A DNA stretch of 48,815 nt. Source: Ophioceras dolichostomum. Its lineage: Eukaryota > Ascomycota > Sordariomycetes > Magnaporthales > Ophioceraceae. Shown here piece after piece: positions 1-9,368 of this stretch; the first letter of the stretch is position 1, and each line of letters starts with the position of its first letter. Made by a program: the position numbers and the translations under genes. The DNA lies in the NCBI GenBank assembly GCA_003049485.1, contig PYST01000261.1, positions 1 through 48,815 of the forward strand, given 5' to 3'. The notes below the pieces were generated by a model. The model had not been told where the DNA came from and made no database searches. It saw nothing but the letters and a program-made list of their open reading frames with translations.

Positions 1-318
1 GTGGCGTCGGGCTCGGACGACAAGACCGTCAAGCTCTGGGACGCGGCCACGGGCCAGCTGAACCAGACGCTGCAGGGCCACACTGACTGTGTCAGGTCGG
101 TGGCTTTCTCAGGCGACAGCCGGCTGGTGGCGTCGGGCTCGGACGACGAGACCGTCAAGCTCTGGGACGCGGCCACGGGCCAGCTGAACCAGACGCTGCA
201 GGGCCACACTGACTGGGTCAGGTCGGTGGCCTTCTCAGGCGACAGCCGGCTGGTGGCGTCGGGCTCGGGCGACAAGACCGTCAAGCTCTGGGACGCGGCC
301 ACGGGCCAGCTGAACCAA
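1..318 (+). repeat. Tandem 126-bp WD40-encoding units
   Basis: Units start at 1, 127 and 253 (the last is partial, diverging after about 318). Each unit is 126 bp, or 42 codons, and the copies are nearly identical at the DNA level, including synonymous positions. Visible changes are few, for example Lys/Glu and Cys/Trp at single codons. The array continues leftward out of the window. Confidence 0.9.
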
Positions 319-630
319 TCGCTCGATGTCGGCAGGGCTCTGTTCAACCTCGAATTTGATGCTGCTGGCTCTCACCTTTTAACTGAAATCGGCGCTTTCA
401 CTATCGATACACAAGGGGATTCCAGCATCTTACCTTCTGGATTGTCAAAGCAGAACAGCCCACGCCAGGGTTATGGAATCACTAGTGATGGGGCTTGGAT
501 TGTACGCGAGTCGGAGAAGTGGCTGTGGTTGCCGCACGAGTATCGGCCGGTAAAATCAACAGTCATGGGGTCGTCGGTTGCGATTGGGTGCTCATCAGGA
601 TGTGTTTTGCTGCTCAGATTTACGGAATAA
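1..630 (+). CDS. C-terminal part of a NACHT/WD40 (HET-E-like) STAND protein, 5' end outside window
   Basis: The frame is open from the first base and ends at a TAA at 628-630, giving 209 residues, so the N-terminal part lies outside the window. Residues 1 to about 106 are WD40 repeats of 42 residues, each containing the signature TVKLWDAATGQL and a GHTD...VRSVAFS blade. The tail after the repeats (a GYGITSDGAWI segment, then WLWLPHEYRP, then an SVAIGCSSGCVLLLRF end) is the type of non-repeat C-terminus I know from fungal NWD proteins related to HET-E/HET-D. In that family the WD40 domain senses ligands and an upstream NACHT NTPase signals, often through an N-terminal HET or similar effector domain; that part is inferred because none of it is visible. 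The near-identity of the repeats suggests ongoing copy exchange. Confidence 0.85.
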   Translation: MASGSDDKTVKLWDAATGQLNQTLQGHTDCVRSVAFSGDSRLVASGSDDETVKLWDAATGQLNQTLQGHTDWVRSVAFSGDSRLVASGSGDKTVKLWDAATGQLNQSLDVGRALFNLEFDAAGSHLLTEIGAFTIDTQGDSSILPSGLSKQNSPRQGYGITSDGAWIVRESEKWLWLPHEYRPVKSTVMGSSVAIGCSSGCVLLLRFTE

Positions 631-1249
631 GTAGAATGGCTTCGTAATCTTGCTATATTTTTTTCTTCTCTTTGACGATAAAGGGTCCTAGGGTTCGCTG
701 TCAATTTATGTTGTTTGGTTCTGCTCAATTTGTCATCACTTTGGTAGTCATAGAAGCTTCGCGATCTCATGCAACCTCGAAAAAGCACTTCATTGGCTCA
801 CTTGCTAAACATCTAATTTTGCCACCACGAGACTACTTCCTTATTAACTTCTTCAAACGTTGAGCAGGCTTGAGTTTTGAATGCTGTTTCCGCTATCGGT
901 GTCATGGAATAGCGTGCCACAAGCCGTATGTTATGTCATCGCCTTCTGGAAGCTTCGTACAATGGCTAAGTGTGGTCACCTTCTGTTGTGTACAAATTGT
1001 TGTAGCATGGCGTGCCTTGGTGTAACGACTGGCTGATGCAAGCGGTGTGACGGCCGTGACAGGCCTCAAGACTGAGCGGCCCCACTGGCAGCGCCGGTGC
1101 ACGTGCATCGCTCACGTGACCAAATATCAGTACCGTCACGTGACTATGACCCCGCACTGCATGATGCCTTCTTTGACCTTGACGTGCCTAGTGCTTTGCA
1201 CCGACTCTTCTCTTTCTCTCTCCATAGAAGAGTCTTCGTTCTAGAGCAT
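631..1249. other. Intergenic, no gene seen
   Basis: This holds the 3' flank of the WD40 gene. Reading frames are short and unlike protein. The only pattern I noticed is a cluster of CACGTG hexamers near 1100-1142. Confidence 0.6.
1113..1142. promoter_or_regulatory. Pair of CACGTG (E-box) palindromes
   Basis: TCACGTGAC occurs twice, with cores at 1113-1118 and 1137-1142, spaced 24 bp start to start, and a related GCACGTGC lies just upstream near 1099-1106. Such sites bind bHLH proteins such as Cbf1 or SREBP-type factors in fungi. There is no clear downstream gene, so any function is uncertain. Confidence 0.3.
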
Positions 1250-1292
1250 CAATACGATGGCTGTTGAAGCCTGCGTTCCGTGATCGTGACAG

Positions 1293-1904
1293 TCAGGTGG
1301 GCCAAGACCTCAGGTCTGGGTTTCCAAGGCGGCGGTACCACTGGTTGGTCTTAGCCTTAGATTGATGCTTGGCTCGAGATCGAACCTTTGTGATTTTCTC
1401 GGCTATCTTTTCTTTGCGATATGTATGGAAGGAAGCGAGTTGTTGTGTAGTTATTTCTGGTCGGACGTATTCGAGGATGTATTGACCGTGTTTGATGTTG
1501 ACTGTTCCAAGTCTGACCTTATTGGTGCATACCAGTTGAGTTCCGCTTGGGGTATTGTCGAGGTAGATGCCCTCCTTGTTGAGTTTGATTAGGGATACGA
1601 GGTTGGTGGCAAAATTGTTGATAAATGCCGCGTGGTGTACAGTGAGGATCTCTGGTCCCTTTTCTCCTTTCAAGACTATGTCGACAGTGCCGTAGCCGTT
1701 GACGGTCATAGTGCCGTCACCGACTTGAACAAAGTCTCCTTCGTCTGCGCGTATGCAGTCTCTGAATCTGCTAAGAGCATTGAAGATATGAAGAGAGGTC
1801 CCCGAGTCTAGGAGTGTTGAGTTCTTAAGTGGATAGATTTGGCAAGTACTGAACACCCCTTGTACCCTCGGAGGCTTTGATGCCTTCCCAACCTCTCGCC
1901 CAAG
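1293..1904 (-). pseudogene. Copia pol fragment: aspartic protease and GAG-pre-integrase region, broken
   Basis: This frame is the direct continuation of gag after one TGA codon. It contains the retroviral-type protease motif LLDSGTS and, near its end, WYRRLGNPD, which corresponds to the copia pre-integrase signature (family form WHRRLGHP). The frame then stops at 1293. In the neighbouring frame the expected continuation PRPEVLAHLT is readable around 1323-1290, which shows that a small indel has shifted the frame near 1325. That alternative frame also ends soon, by about 1250. The fragment therefore cannot encode a full polyprotein. A functional remnant is unlikely. Confidence 0.8.
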
Positions 1905-3125
1905 TCAATCATCACTCTTGTCCATCGTCTTCCGGATACGTTCCACCTCTTCCTTGAGGTTCGAGTCCGTTGCCATTCTGAGCTCCACAAGTGATTTATG
2001 TGATCTTGACGGCTCCCAATCCTTGGGTGCTAGGTCTTGTCGTAAAATCCAGCACCTCTCCATGGTATGTCCGGGTGCGTCACACGCTCTGCACGCGTTC
2101 GCGTAGGTGTTGGATCTGTCTCTCTTCCTGCTTGATGATTGGTCGGGGATCTGGTTTCCTCTTCCTCTTCCTCTGCTTCGTGCTCTTCCTCTTATTGAGC
2201 CTCGTGCTTGGGTCGAGCGGTCTCTTTGCTCGTTGTTCGAATCTGCATCAGTATTGTCGTTGCTCTCAGCTTCTTGCGTGTAGAACGCTCCTCGAATGTT
2301 CTTCTTGGGCTCCGTAGCTCCTCTAACTGCAATCTTGTCTCGAAGCTGCGTGGCTAGTTCTTGGTACTCGAGGGTCTTGTCCTTGATGCTTGCTCTCTTT
2401 ATCGACCGGAAGGTGCTCAGGAAATGCTCCAGTCCTGAGACCTTCCCGATTGCTCGTTCTACGTCGTACATCCACATCGTCGGGTCGGTACCCATTGGGA
2501 TCTTGAGAGCGATAAGGTCTGCCATAGCCTTCTCCCAGCTGTCGATCCACGATGATACGGCCTTCAGGTTCTTGAGAAGCTTAATTGCTTCTCGGTAGGC
2601 TGTCATCTTCGTGTTGGCTGCCAGTTGCTCGTAGTCGTTTTCCAGCACCTTGATCTTGTTGTACCACCAGCTTACGCTCTCGTTGGGGTCGAAATATAAG
2701 TCTTGGTAGGTCGTTGATACGCGAGCTGTCATCCACTGCTTGATCTTCTGGACCGCTGTCCTCGCTTGCTCGCATTCTTCCTTCTTGACTTTGTATCTGA
2801 AGAGCTCTCCTTGTTCTAGCGTCGTCGCCGCACTGTTTATCTCTCGGCGTCGATTTTCGTCGTTCATTTCGGCCGAGATCGTAGACGAGCTCGCTCTCGT
2901 AGAGTTCGCTGGAGAGGGTACTACTCCTGTGAGGTCTCTAGTGGCTATCCGTACGAAGTGCTCATGCGAGTGGAGGATCGGCTTCTCTGGGATCGGTGTT
3001 GTGCCTTCGACGTACTCCCAGGCGTCTAGGGAGGCACAGTATCGTTTGAACGCGTTGTCCCACGTTCTGTAGTCCACAGCTGACTTGAGGACTACCTCTT
3101 CTTTCGATGGCGTTTGGGTCGCCAT
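1905..3125 (-). CDS. Copia Gag protein (open frame)
   Basis: This 406-residue frame starts at an ATG 95 nt inside the LTR (sense direction) and ends at a TGA at 1907-1905. The middle part, around a WWYNKIKVLENDYEQL segment and a following helix-rich region, resembles the copia Gag domain (UBN2 type). Near the C-terminus it has a retroviral zinc knuckle, CRACDAPGHTMERC, with CX2CX4HX4C spacing, preceded by an Arg/Gly-rich stretch. Gag packages element RNA in cytoplasmic particles. The next codons continue in the same frame into the protease region, so Gag and Pol may originally have been one product, or separated by readthrough. The frame is intact for its full length although the element is dead downstream. 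Confidence 0.8.
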   Translation of the reverse strand: MATQTPSKEEVVLKSAVDYRTWDNAFKRYCASLDAWEYVEGTTPIPEKPILHSHEHFVRIATRDLTGVVPSPANSTRASSSTISAEMNDENRRREINSAATTLEQGELFRYKVKKEECEQARTAVQKIKQWMTARVSTTYQDLYFDPNESVSWWYNKIKVLENDYEQLAANTKMTAYREAIKLLKNLKAVSSWIDSWEKAMADLIALKIPMGTDPTMWMYDVERAIGKVSGLEHFLSTFRSIKRASIKDKTLEYQELATQLRDKIAVRGATEPKKNIRGAFYTQEAESNDNTDADSNNEQRDRSTQARGSIRGRARSRGRGRGNQIPDQSSSRKRDRSNTYANACRACDAPGHTMERCWILRQDLAPKDWEPSRSHKSLVELRMATDSNLKEEVERIRKTMDKSDD

Positions 3126-3220
3126 TTGATAGTTTTCCTCGCCGTTCTTGTAAAGTCAGGGCTCCGTGGTCGGTAGGTAGAGTGCAAAAAGGGGTCTTTA
3201 AAGCGTATTGGACTTCTAAT

Positions 3221-3460
3221 TGTCAGACAGACGGGCACCTGATGCAATTGGGCGACATTATTGATGATGGATGATTGCGGTCAAATTTATTGATTGTTCG
3301 GTTCTCCTTTTTTCTTCGATCTCTGTTGCACCAAAAGTTGTGTCCAAGACTTTTTCTTGACTGCACTCTTCTGCACAGACCGCTAGCTCGTGGGGTCTCA
3401 TCGCGCCACCTCATTGAGTGCCTGATTCTTAACGTTTATGCCTTGGGTGTCTATCTGACA
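3221..3460 (-). repeat. 5' LTR of the copia element (240 bp)
   Basis: On the plus strand it begins TGTCAGACAGAC and ends GTCTATCTGACA. These are near-perfect terminal inverted repeats with the TG...CA ends expected for an LTR. It lies immediately upstream of gag in the element's sense direction. I could not recognise a primer-binding site with confidence in the 95-nt leader (3126-3220). No matching second LTR was seen in the window. Confidence 0.75.
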
Positions 3461-3597
3461 ATTCCGGGGTGTCACGTCATTTCCAACAGGGACAAGGGGC
3501 TAGAAAAAAAAGCTCTGCAAGTTCTGTAACAGCTTCTCTTAGCTGTAGAAGAAAGTCGATCAGCCGGCCATGACCACGGCATTTTTATTACCTGACC

Positions 3598-5063
3598 ATG
3601 TTTGCTGCGCCATGGGTGTGCCGACGATGTCTACAATCGGCGTCCCGGCCTGTTGTTCGCCAATTCCTCCGGAAAGCTAGCACACGTAGGTTTTCACCTC
3701 CATTTTTCCACCTCTTGGCGCCGGTAAACATCACCAGGGGCACCAACGGCATCAAGAGCCATGAAGATCGTCATGACCAGAACGCACTAACACAGTCCAA
3801 ATATGAATGGCAGATGGATACCTCCCACCAGCCTTGCTCGAGAGGGCGAGAAAACTCACCGCCGAGCACGATGAACTAGCCGTCGAGCTGGGGAAGGGCT
3901 TCGACGCAAAGATCGCGAAACGCGCAGGCGAGCTGGCAGGCGTCGCAACGGCGCTGAAGGACTTGGAAACAGCCAAAAACAGCATTGCGGAGCTAGCGGC
4001 GCTGGTGCAGTCCAGCGACAAGGAGATGCGCGAGCTGGCGCAGGACGAGATCGAGACCACAACACAGGAGCTCGAGGGACTGGCGCAGAAGCTGTCAGTC
4101 GCGCTCACGCCCCGGGACCCTTACGCCGACATGCCCTGCCTCATCGAGTTTAGGCCCGGCCCCGGCGGCATGGAAGGCCGCTTCTTCACCGATACGCTAT
4201 TCAAGATGTACCAGGCATACTGCACGCGCAACGGCTACCGCACTCGGGTGGTGTCGTACACGCTCGCGGACGGCGTGGGCGAGACCGGCGACGAGGGGGA
4301 GAACCCCCTGCAGGAGGCCATTCTGGAGGTGGAAGACGAGGGCTCGTACGACATCTTCCGCAGCGAGGCGGGCATGCACCGCGTGCAGCGCGTGCCGTCC
4401 ACGGAGAAGAGCGGGCGCACGCACACCAGCGCCGTGGCCGTCTGGGTCCTGCCGTCGTTCCCAGACAAGGGCAACGGCGGCGGCGAGGACGGCGGCGGGG
4501 GGCAGCAGCAGCAGATGGACGTCGACGACCCGGACAGCGACTTCTACATCAACATCACGGACGTCCGGGTCGAGAAGATGCGCGCCAGGGGTGCCGGGGG
4601 CCAGCACGTCAACAAGACCGAGTCGGCCATCCGGCTCATGCACGTGCCGTCCGGGACGGTGGTCAGCATGCAGGACCACCGGTCGCAGCACCGCAACCGG
4701 CAGGAGGCGTGGAAGATCCTGCGGTCGCGCGTGGCGCAGCAGCGGCGCGAGAGGCGCGAGGAGGAAGCGCAGCAGCTGCGCAGCAGCGTGCTGTCCAAGG
4801 ACCGCATCACGAGGGGCGACAAGATCCGCACGTACAACTACAGCCAGGACCGCTGCACCGATCACCGCAGCGGGCTCGACGTCCACAACCTGCCCGACGT
4901 CATCGCGGGGGGCGACGTGCTCGGCGGGGTCATGGCGAGCGTCCGGGAGTGGATGACCGCCAGGGACGTGCGCATGCTCATCGCTGCTGAGGAGGAGGAG
5001 CAAGCCGCTGCCGCCGCCGCTGCTGCTGCGGGGAAGGCGCAAGGGAAAGGGAAGAAGACATAG
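3598..5063 (+). CDS. MRF1: Mitochondrial peptide chain release factor 1 (two exons)
   Basis: Proposed CDS is join(3598..3685, 3814..5063), 445 residues. The intron 3686-3813 has a GTAGGT donor, a CACTAAC branch point near 3784-3790 and a CAG acceptor, and it joins the frames exactly. Exon 1 gives a basic, Arg-rich N-terminus without acidic residues, typical of a mitochondrial presequence. The body carries the class I release factor core: GPGGMEGRFF, HRVQRVPSTEKSGRTHTSAV (a PST in the place of the RF1 P-x-T codon-recognition motif), and the peptidyl-tRNA hydrolysis motif GGQ at about residues 291-293 within RGAGGQHVNKTESA. The protein terminates translation at UAA/UAG on mitoribosomes. A Gly/Gln-rich insertion (about 35 residues) lies between the codon-recognition region and the GGQ domain, and an Ala/Lys-rich tail follows the core. 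The start at 3598 is chosen because it supplies the presequence. Confidence 0.92.
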
Positions 5064-6466
5064 AACACATAGAGGTGGGTGACTGCTGTGTTGTTCGTGT
5101 ATATGAGTGTATATCTCTGCCTCTCTCTTTCTGTCTTGTATGAACGAACCATGCATAACAACGATAGAACATTAGCACCCGTAATTCTCCTCGTCGCTGA
5201 GCCGGCTGTCCCGACGGCCAGCTTTTTGCAATTGCCAAAGAAACGGCCTGCACATCAACTCAGCCGAATAGGAGAGGGAGAGTCAGTACGCACACAGAGT
5301 TGGGATGCGAAAGCATCCCGGCCCCTTTTGGAGCGCCAAGGCCGTTCGGCGCCGTTGACAAGTATTTCTTCAGATGAACAATTTTTCCCTGTAGCTGACT
5401 TCATGTTCAGCTTTCGATGCCCTCCTTGCCAGATAGAATGGTATCCGATGACATACCTACTGACGATGGTCTGCTCGCGTCTATGTCATCACCCTGAGTC
5501 ATCCAGATCCCCGTCTCTTGGTTGCAGTGTTTGTCAGCTTTCTGAGTCCCAGCTTGTTCACTACTGTCGTACAGTTTATACTATCTTGCAAACTCGGCGG
5601 GCGCCTAGGGCAGATGGGCTTTGGAGAACGTTTAGCTAGGTTGATCTAGCGGTAGCTAGGTCTGTGGCTAGCGGGCGCTCTCAACTCCAATCAAGTCTGA
5701 CTAGCAGCTTCAACCCAACCAAGTCAATTGCATATTTCTCAGCGAAAAAGCATAGTCACCTCGAGCCGTTGACCGTCAGTCTCCCGACCTTCGTGGATGT
5801 CAAAGAGCACATCTAGCTGAGCATGCTCGCCATTACGGAGGTCCCTGGTGTCCCGAGGCGGGCGTCAGGGAACAAAGCCCACATCAGGTTTCGCATCTCT
5901 CCCAGCGCGATGTCAGCCGTCAGGGACCTCCCGTCCACCAATATCGGAGGGGCTAGTGCCAGGGTAGACCTCGCAGGTTGCATGGATGGAGTAGCTGCTC
6001 GGCAGCTATTGGTATGACAGCAGAGCTTGGGATGGCCGGGGCTGGTCGGTCCTCCCCAAAGCTGGCACGACTCGAGGAAGTGTTTGCAGCTCAAAAGAGA
6101 CTGGAAACAAGAAACGCGGACCACTTGCGACATCCGCACCCCCACCACTGAGGCGGTTGTTACCACATGCGTCGAGGTTTTGACACACATGCCATCCTGC
6201 AGCTTGAAGCTGTCTGCAGGTCGGCTCACGGACGCCAGGAGAGGTAGTTTCTCCCGAAACATGCTTTACGCTGATGATAAGGTACAGGTAAGTACCACAA
6301 GTAAGTATGTGCCTCCTATCTACCTAGATACTGAAACTTCTTATAAGTCGACGCTATCCATCCAAGTCTGTTTTGGGACTTGGTGCAGGCGCGGGACGTC
6401 CTATGAATCTCCCGCCATATCGATAGAGAGCCCCGAGGTGTTGTTGCTACGCTCAGCCAGCCCACA
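5064..6466. other. Intergenic: 3' flank of MRF1 and promoter side of the carboxypeptidase gene
   Basis: No frame here resembles a known protein. CTAG-rich sequence is seen around 5630-5690. A 149-codon minus-strand frame at 5813-6262 is open but has no recognisable feature and is not called. Confidence 0.55.
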
Positions 6467-8662
6467 ATGTTTCAGTTACCATCAGTAGTAGCAGTCTTCT
6501 CTTCTTTACTCCTGCTGATCGACGCCGTTTCTGCCAGCCAGAGTCTACGCTATGTCGGCAGAGACCGCCGCTTCCAGCTGCCGAGGCCGGCCGACAGCGT
6601 GCTCCTGAACAGCCAACCCCAGTTTGCCGCCGTCAACGGACAGCCACAAATCAAGGCGGAGCCGAAATTTCGAAATGATAATACCACTAGTGAGTCCAAG
6701 TGTTTGTGCAATGGAGAATAGGAAGACGTGCAAAGAAAAACAGAAGGTAGATGGGAAGTCTCTCTGGGGGAGTTTGGTTGGGGATTGTGCGCGCGCTGAT
6801 GCGACCTCCGTCACGATTAATAGAGTTCGCCGTGAACGGCAGCGGCATACCCGATGTCATGTTCGATGCCGGGGAATCATATGCCGGGCTGTTGTCTATC
6901 TCGGACAACCCCGATGACCCGACGAAGTTATTTTTCTGGTTCTTTCCGTCTCAGAACCCGGCAGCAGAGAGAGAGATCCTAATATGGTTGAATGGAGGTG
7001 TAAGTCGAGACGACGCAGTGACGGCCCCTGAACCTAAGAGAGGGGGGGGGGAGGACGAAGCTATCCCAGCCAACCAAAGATCTGCCCTCTGGATACAACT
7101 AACTCTTGGTTAAAAACAGCCCGGATGCTCCTCCTTCGGCGGCCTCATCCAAGAAAACGGCCCCTTCCTATGGCAAGACGGCACGTTCCGCCCCGTCAAG
7201 AACCCCTGGGCCTGGACGGAGCTCACGAACGTGGTCTGGGTCGAGCAGCCCGTAGGGACGGGCTTCTCGACGGGCACGCCCACCGCGCGGGACGAGGCGG
7301 ACGTGGCGCGGCAGTTCCTGGGCTTCTGGAAGAATTTCGTGGCGACCTTCTCCATGCAGGGCTACCGTGTGTACATCACCGGCGAGTCGTACGCGGGGAT
7401 GTACTGCCCCTACATCGCGGACGCGATGCTCAACGCCGACGACGCGACCAACTATGGCAACATGACGGGCATGCTGATATACGACCCGAGCATCTCGGCC
7501 GACGGGCTGCAGCAGGCCGTGACGACCATGGGCCTCATCGACGCGTGGCCGGGCCTGTTCCCCTTCAACGACACGGTTATGGACGATATACGCGGGAGGG
7601 ATGACCGGTGCGGCTTCACGGATTATGTTAACGAGGGCTTGGTATACCCGCCGAAGGGCCCGCTGCCTGAGCAGGTTCCCGGAATGGACGATAAGGAGTG
7701 TCGGGCGATCTTCGACGATGTGTTCGAGGCTGCCCTAGCCGTGAATCCGTGCTTCAACATCTACCTGATCTCTCAGGGGTGTCCTCTGCTGTGGGATGTG
7801 CTCGGCTGTAAGTCTCGATTCCAATCCAGGCAGGCAGGCCGTGTTCGAGTCTGGTCGATCCTCTCTTTTGCTCTCTGTCCCCTGGCGCCCAGTTTGCCCA
7901 AAGACTCATCTCAAAACCGTCTTCTCTCCGGCCCCACATCTAGTCCCCGGCTCATTAGGCTACGTCCCCTCCGGCGCAACAGTCTACTTCAACCGCACCG
8001 ACGTCAAGCAGGCGATCCACGCGCCCCCGGACTCCAACTGGGAGGTCTGCTCCTCGAAGGACGTCTTCGTCCAGCCCGGCGGCGACCAGTCCCTCCCCTC
8101 GGCGCTGACCGTGCTCGGCGGCGTCATCGACCGCACCCGGAACGTCATGATCGGGCACGGCACGCTGGACATGGTGCTCATCGCGAATGGAACCCTGCTC
8201 GCCATCCAGAACATGACCTGGGGAGGGCAGCGGGGCTTCCAGACCCGCCCCGCGGACCCCTTTTTCGTCCCCCGCCACGACGACCAGAGCCTCGCCACGC
8301 TGGCGGGCTCGGGCGTCATGGGCGTGGCGCACACCGAGAGGGGTCTCACGTACGTGGGCATCGAGCTTTCGGGTCACATGGTGCCGCAGTATCAGCCCAC
8401 GGCGGCGTTCAGGCACCTCGAGGTCCTGCTGGGCCGCGTGGCGAACCTGAGCTCGACGGAGCCATTCACCACGAACAAGAACGTCAGCCAGCCGTCGCCG
8501 TCCGAGCTGGGCGGCCCGCCCTCTGCCCACAAGATTAGTGGGCATGCTGGCAGTGGGAAGTCAGGGGCGGCTCCGAGGGTTTTGGGTGGGCCTCCGTCCG
8601 CGGTGACACTGGTCGTGACTCTGTTCGTTGTGGTGTGGCACTCTCGTTATAGACTAGACTAG
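6467..8662 (+). CDS. Secreted serine carboxypeptidase, peptidase family S10 (four exons)
   Basis: Proposed CDS is join(6467..6689, 6824..6999, 7120..7807, 7944..8662), 601 residues. All three introns (6690-6823, 7000-7119, 7808-7943) have GTGAGT or GTAAGT donors and AG acceptors, and the phases agree. The first 23 or so residues form a signal peptide with a Leu-rich core. The family landmarks occur in order: FAVNGSGIPDV, GESYAGLL, the oxyanion segment WLNGG/PGCSS split exactly by intron 2, the nucleophile motif GESYAGMY (Ser about 223), GHGTLDMVL (Asp about 438) and SGHMVPQYQP (His about 507). It releases C-terminal amino acids from peptides in the secretory route, vacuole or outside the cell. 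Several N-x-S/T sites suggest glycosylation. The C-terminus is Gly/Pro/Ser-rich followed by a hydrophobic stretch (SAVTLVVTLFVVVW), suggesting a GPI or tail anchor, although basic residues follow that stretch. Confidence 0.92.
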
Positions 8663-9368
8663 GCTAGGCTAGGGCTCTCTTGCTAGCTGTTAGATGACCT
8701 GATCGCGCACGACGCAACTGACGATGTCAATAAATCAGCCTCACATTGTGAATCAAACCATAGCTACTACAAGACATCTGTGTGCATGATAGCCTGTTGA
8801 CCTGCTCTTCGCCAGGGGCAAGCTGCTCACCCGCCCACCCAAGGCTATGGCTATGTGTGTATGTATGGTGCTGATACTTTCCCCCATAAATACACTCGTA
8901 ACAGCAGCCGCCGTTTTTGGCGCTTCGTCTTTCTTTTTCTTTTTCTTTTTTACATGAGAGGGGAAACCTTAGAACAACACTAGACACGGAGATGGTGACG
9001 CCGAAGAATAAAGCAGATCACCGCCTCCATCCTTTTCAACCACATCCTCCGTGGATGTGACCAGAACATGTAGTCGAGGTTTGTCGTAACCGCGCAGTGT
9101 GCGCCACGCGTGCCGTCCATCGCTCCGGTAGCCAAAAACCAACGCCGTGCTAAAAAGGAAGAAGATTCATCATCGAAGAATATGGGTGCAGGTAGGGTGG
9201 TGTACAAGAAGTGAAATACAATGCTCCGATGGAGGGGGAAAGAAGGTCCGGCCGGTGGCCATGCATGTAAGCCATACGAGAAGTTGCGTGGAGGGAGGTT
9301 GAGTCTCTAGCCCGCAAGTCAGTCACCTAGTCAGTCACAGATAAGGTGTGCCAGAGCCGACTTTCTTT
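8663..9368. other. Intergenic between convergent 3' ends
   Basis: 3' flanks of the carboxypeptidase gene and of the minus-strand PRELI gene. A short CTAGG repeat lies just after the stop (8652-8676), and there is a T-rich tract at about 8930-8950. No gene is seen. Confidence 0.6.

Larger units (their letters stand above)
1250..3460 (-). mobile_element. Truncated Ty1/copia LTR retrotransposon
   Basis: Read on the minus strand the order is LTR (3460 to 3221), a 95-nt leader, gag (3125 to 1905), then an aspartic protease and GAG-pre-integrase segment that breaks off near 1293-1250. Integrase, reverse transcriptase and RNase H are absent, and no second LTR is seen on the left, so the element is a 5' fragment. 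The left boundary is approximate because it is set only by where copia-like coding stops. No target-site duplication can be assigned with one end missing. The element lies between the WD40 gene and the release factor gene, and base composition does not suggest heavy repeat-induced point mutation. Confidence 0.85.

Noticed and set aside
1950..1975. tRNA B-box-like GGTTCGAGTCC
   Set aside because: It is inside the copia gag coding sequence and there is no matching A-box or cloverleaf around it.
3724..3813. Alternative MRF1 intron with donor GTAAAC at 3724
   Set aside because: The join is out of frame with the release factor body, whereas the GTAGGT donor at 3686 is in frame and has the better consensus.
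4197..5156. 319-codon open frame on the minus strand
   Set aside because: It lies entirely opposite the MRF1 core, and its open state is a by-product of GC-rich codon use. The translation is Val/Arg/Pro/His-rich with no domain.
5813..6262. 149-codon minus-strand frame upstream of the carboxypeptidase gene
   Set aside because: There is no recognisable motif, no intron support and no codon bias. A decayed gene cannot be excluded, but I cannot support it.
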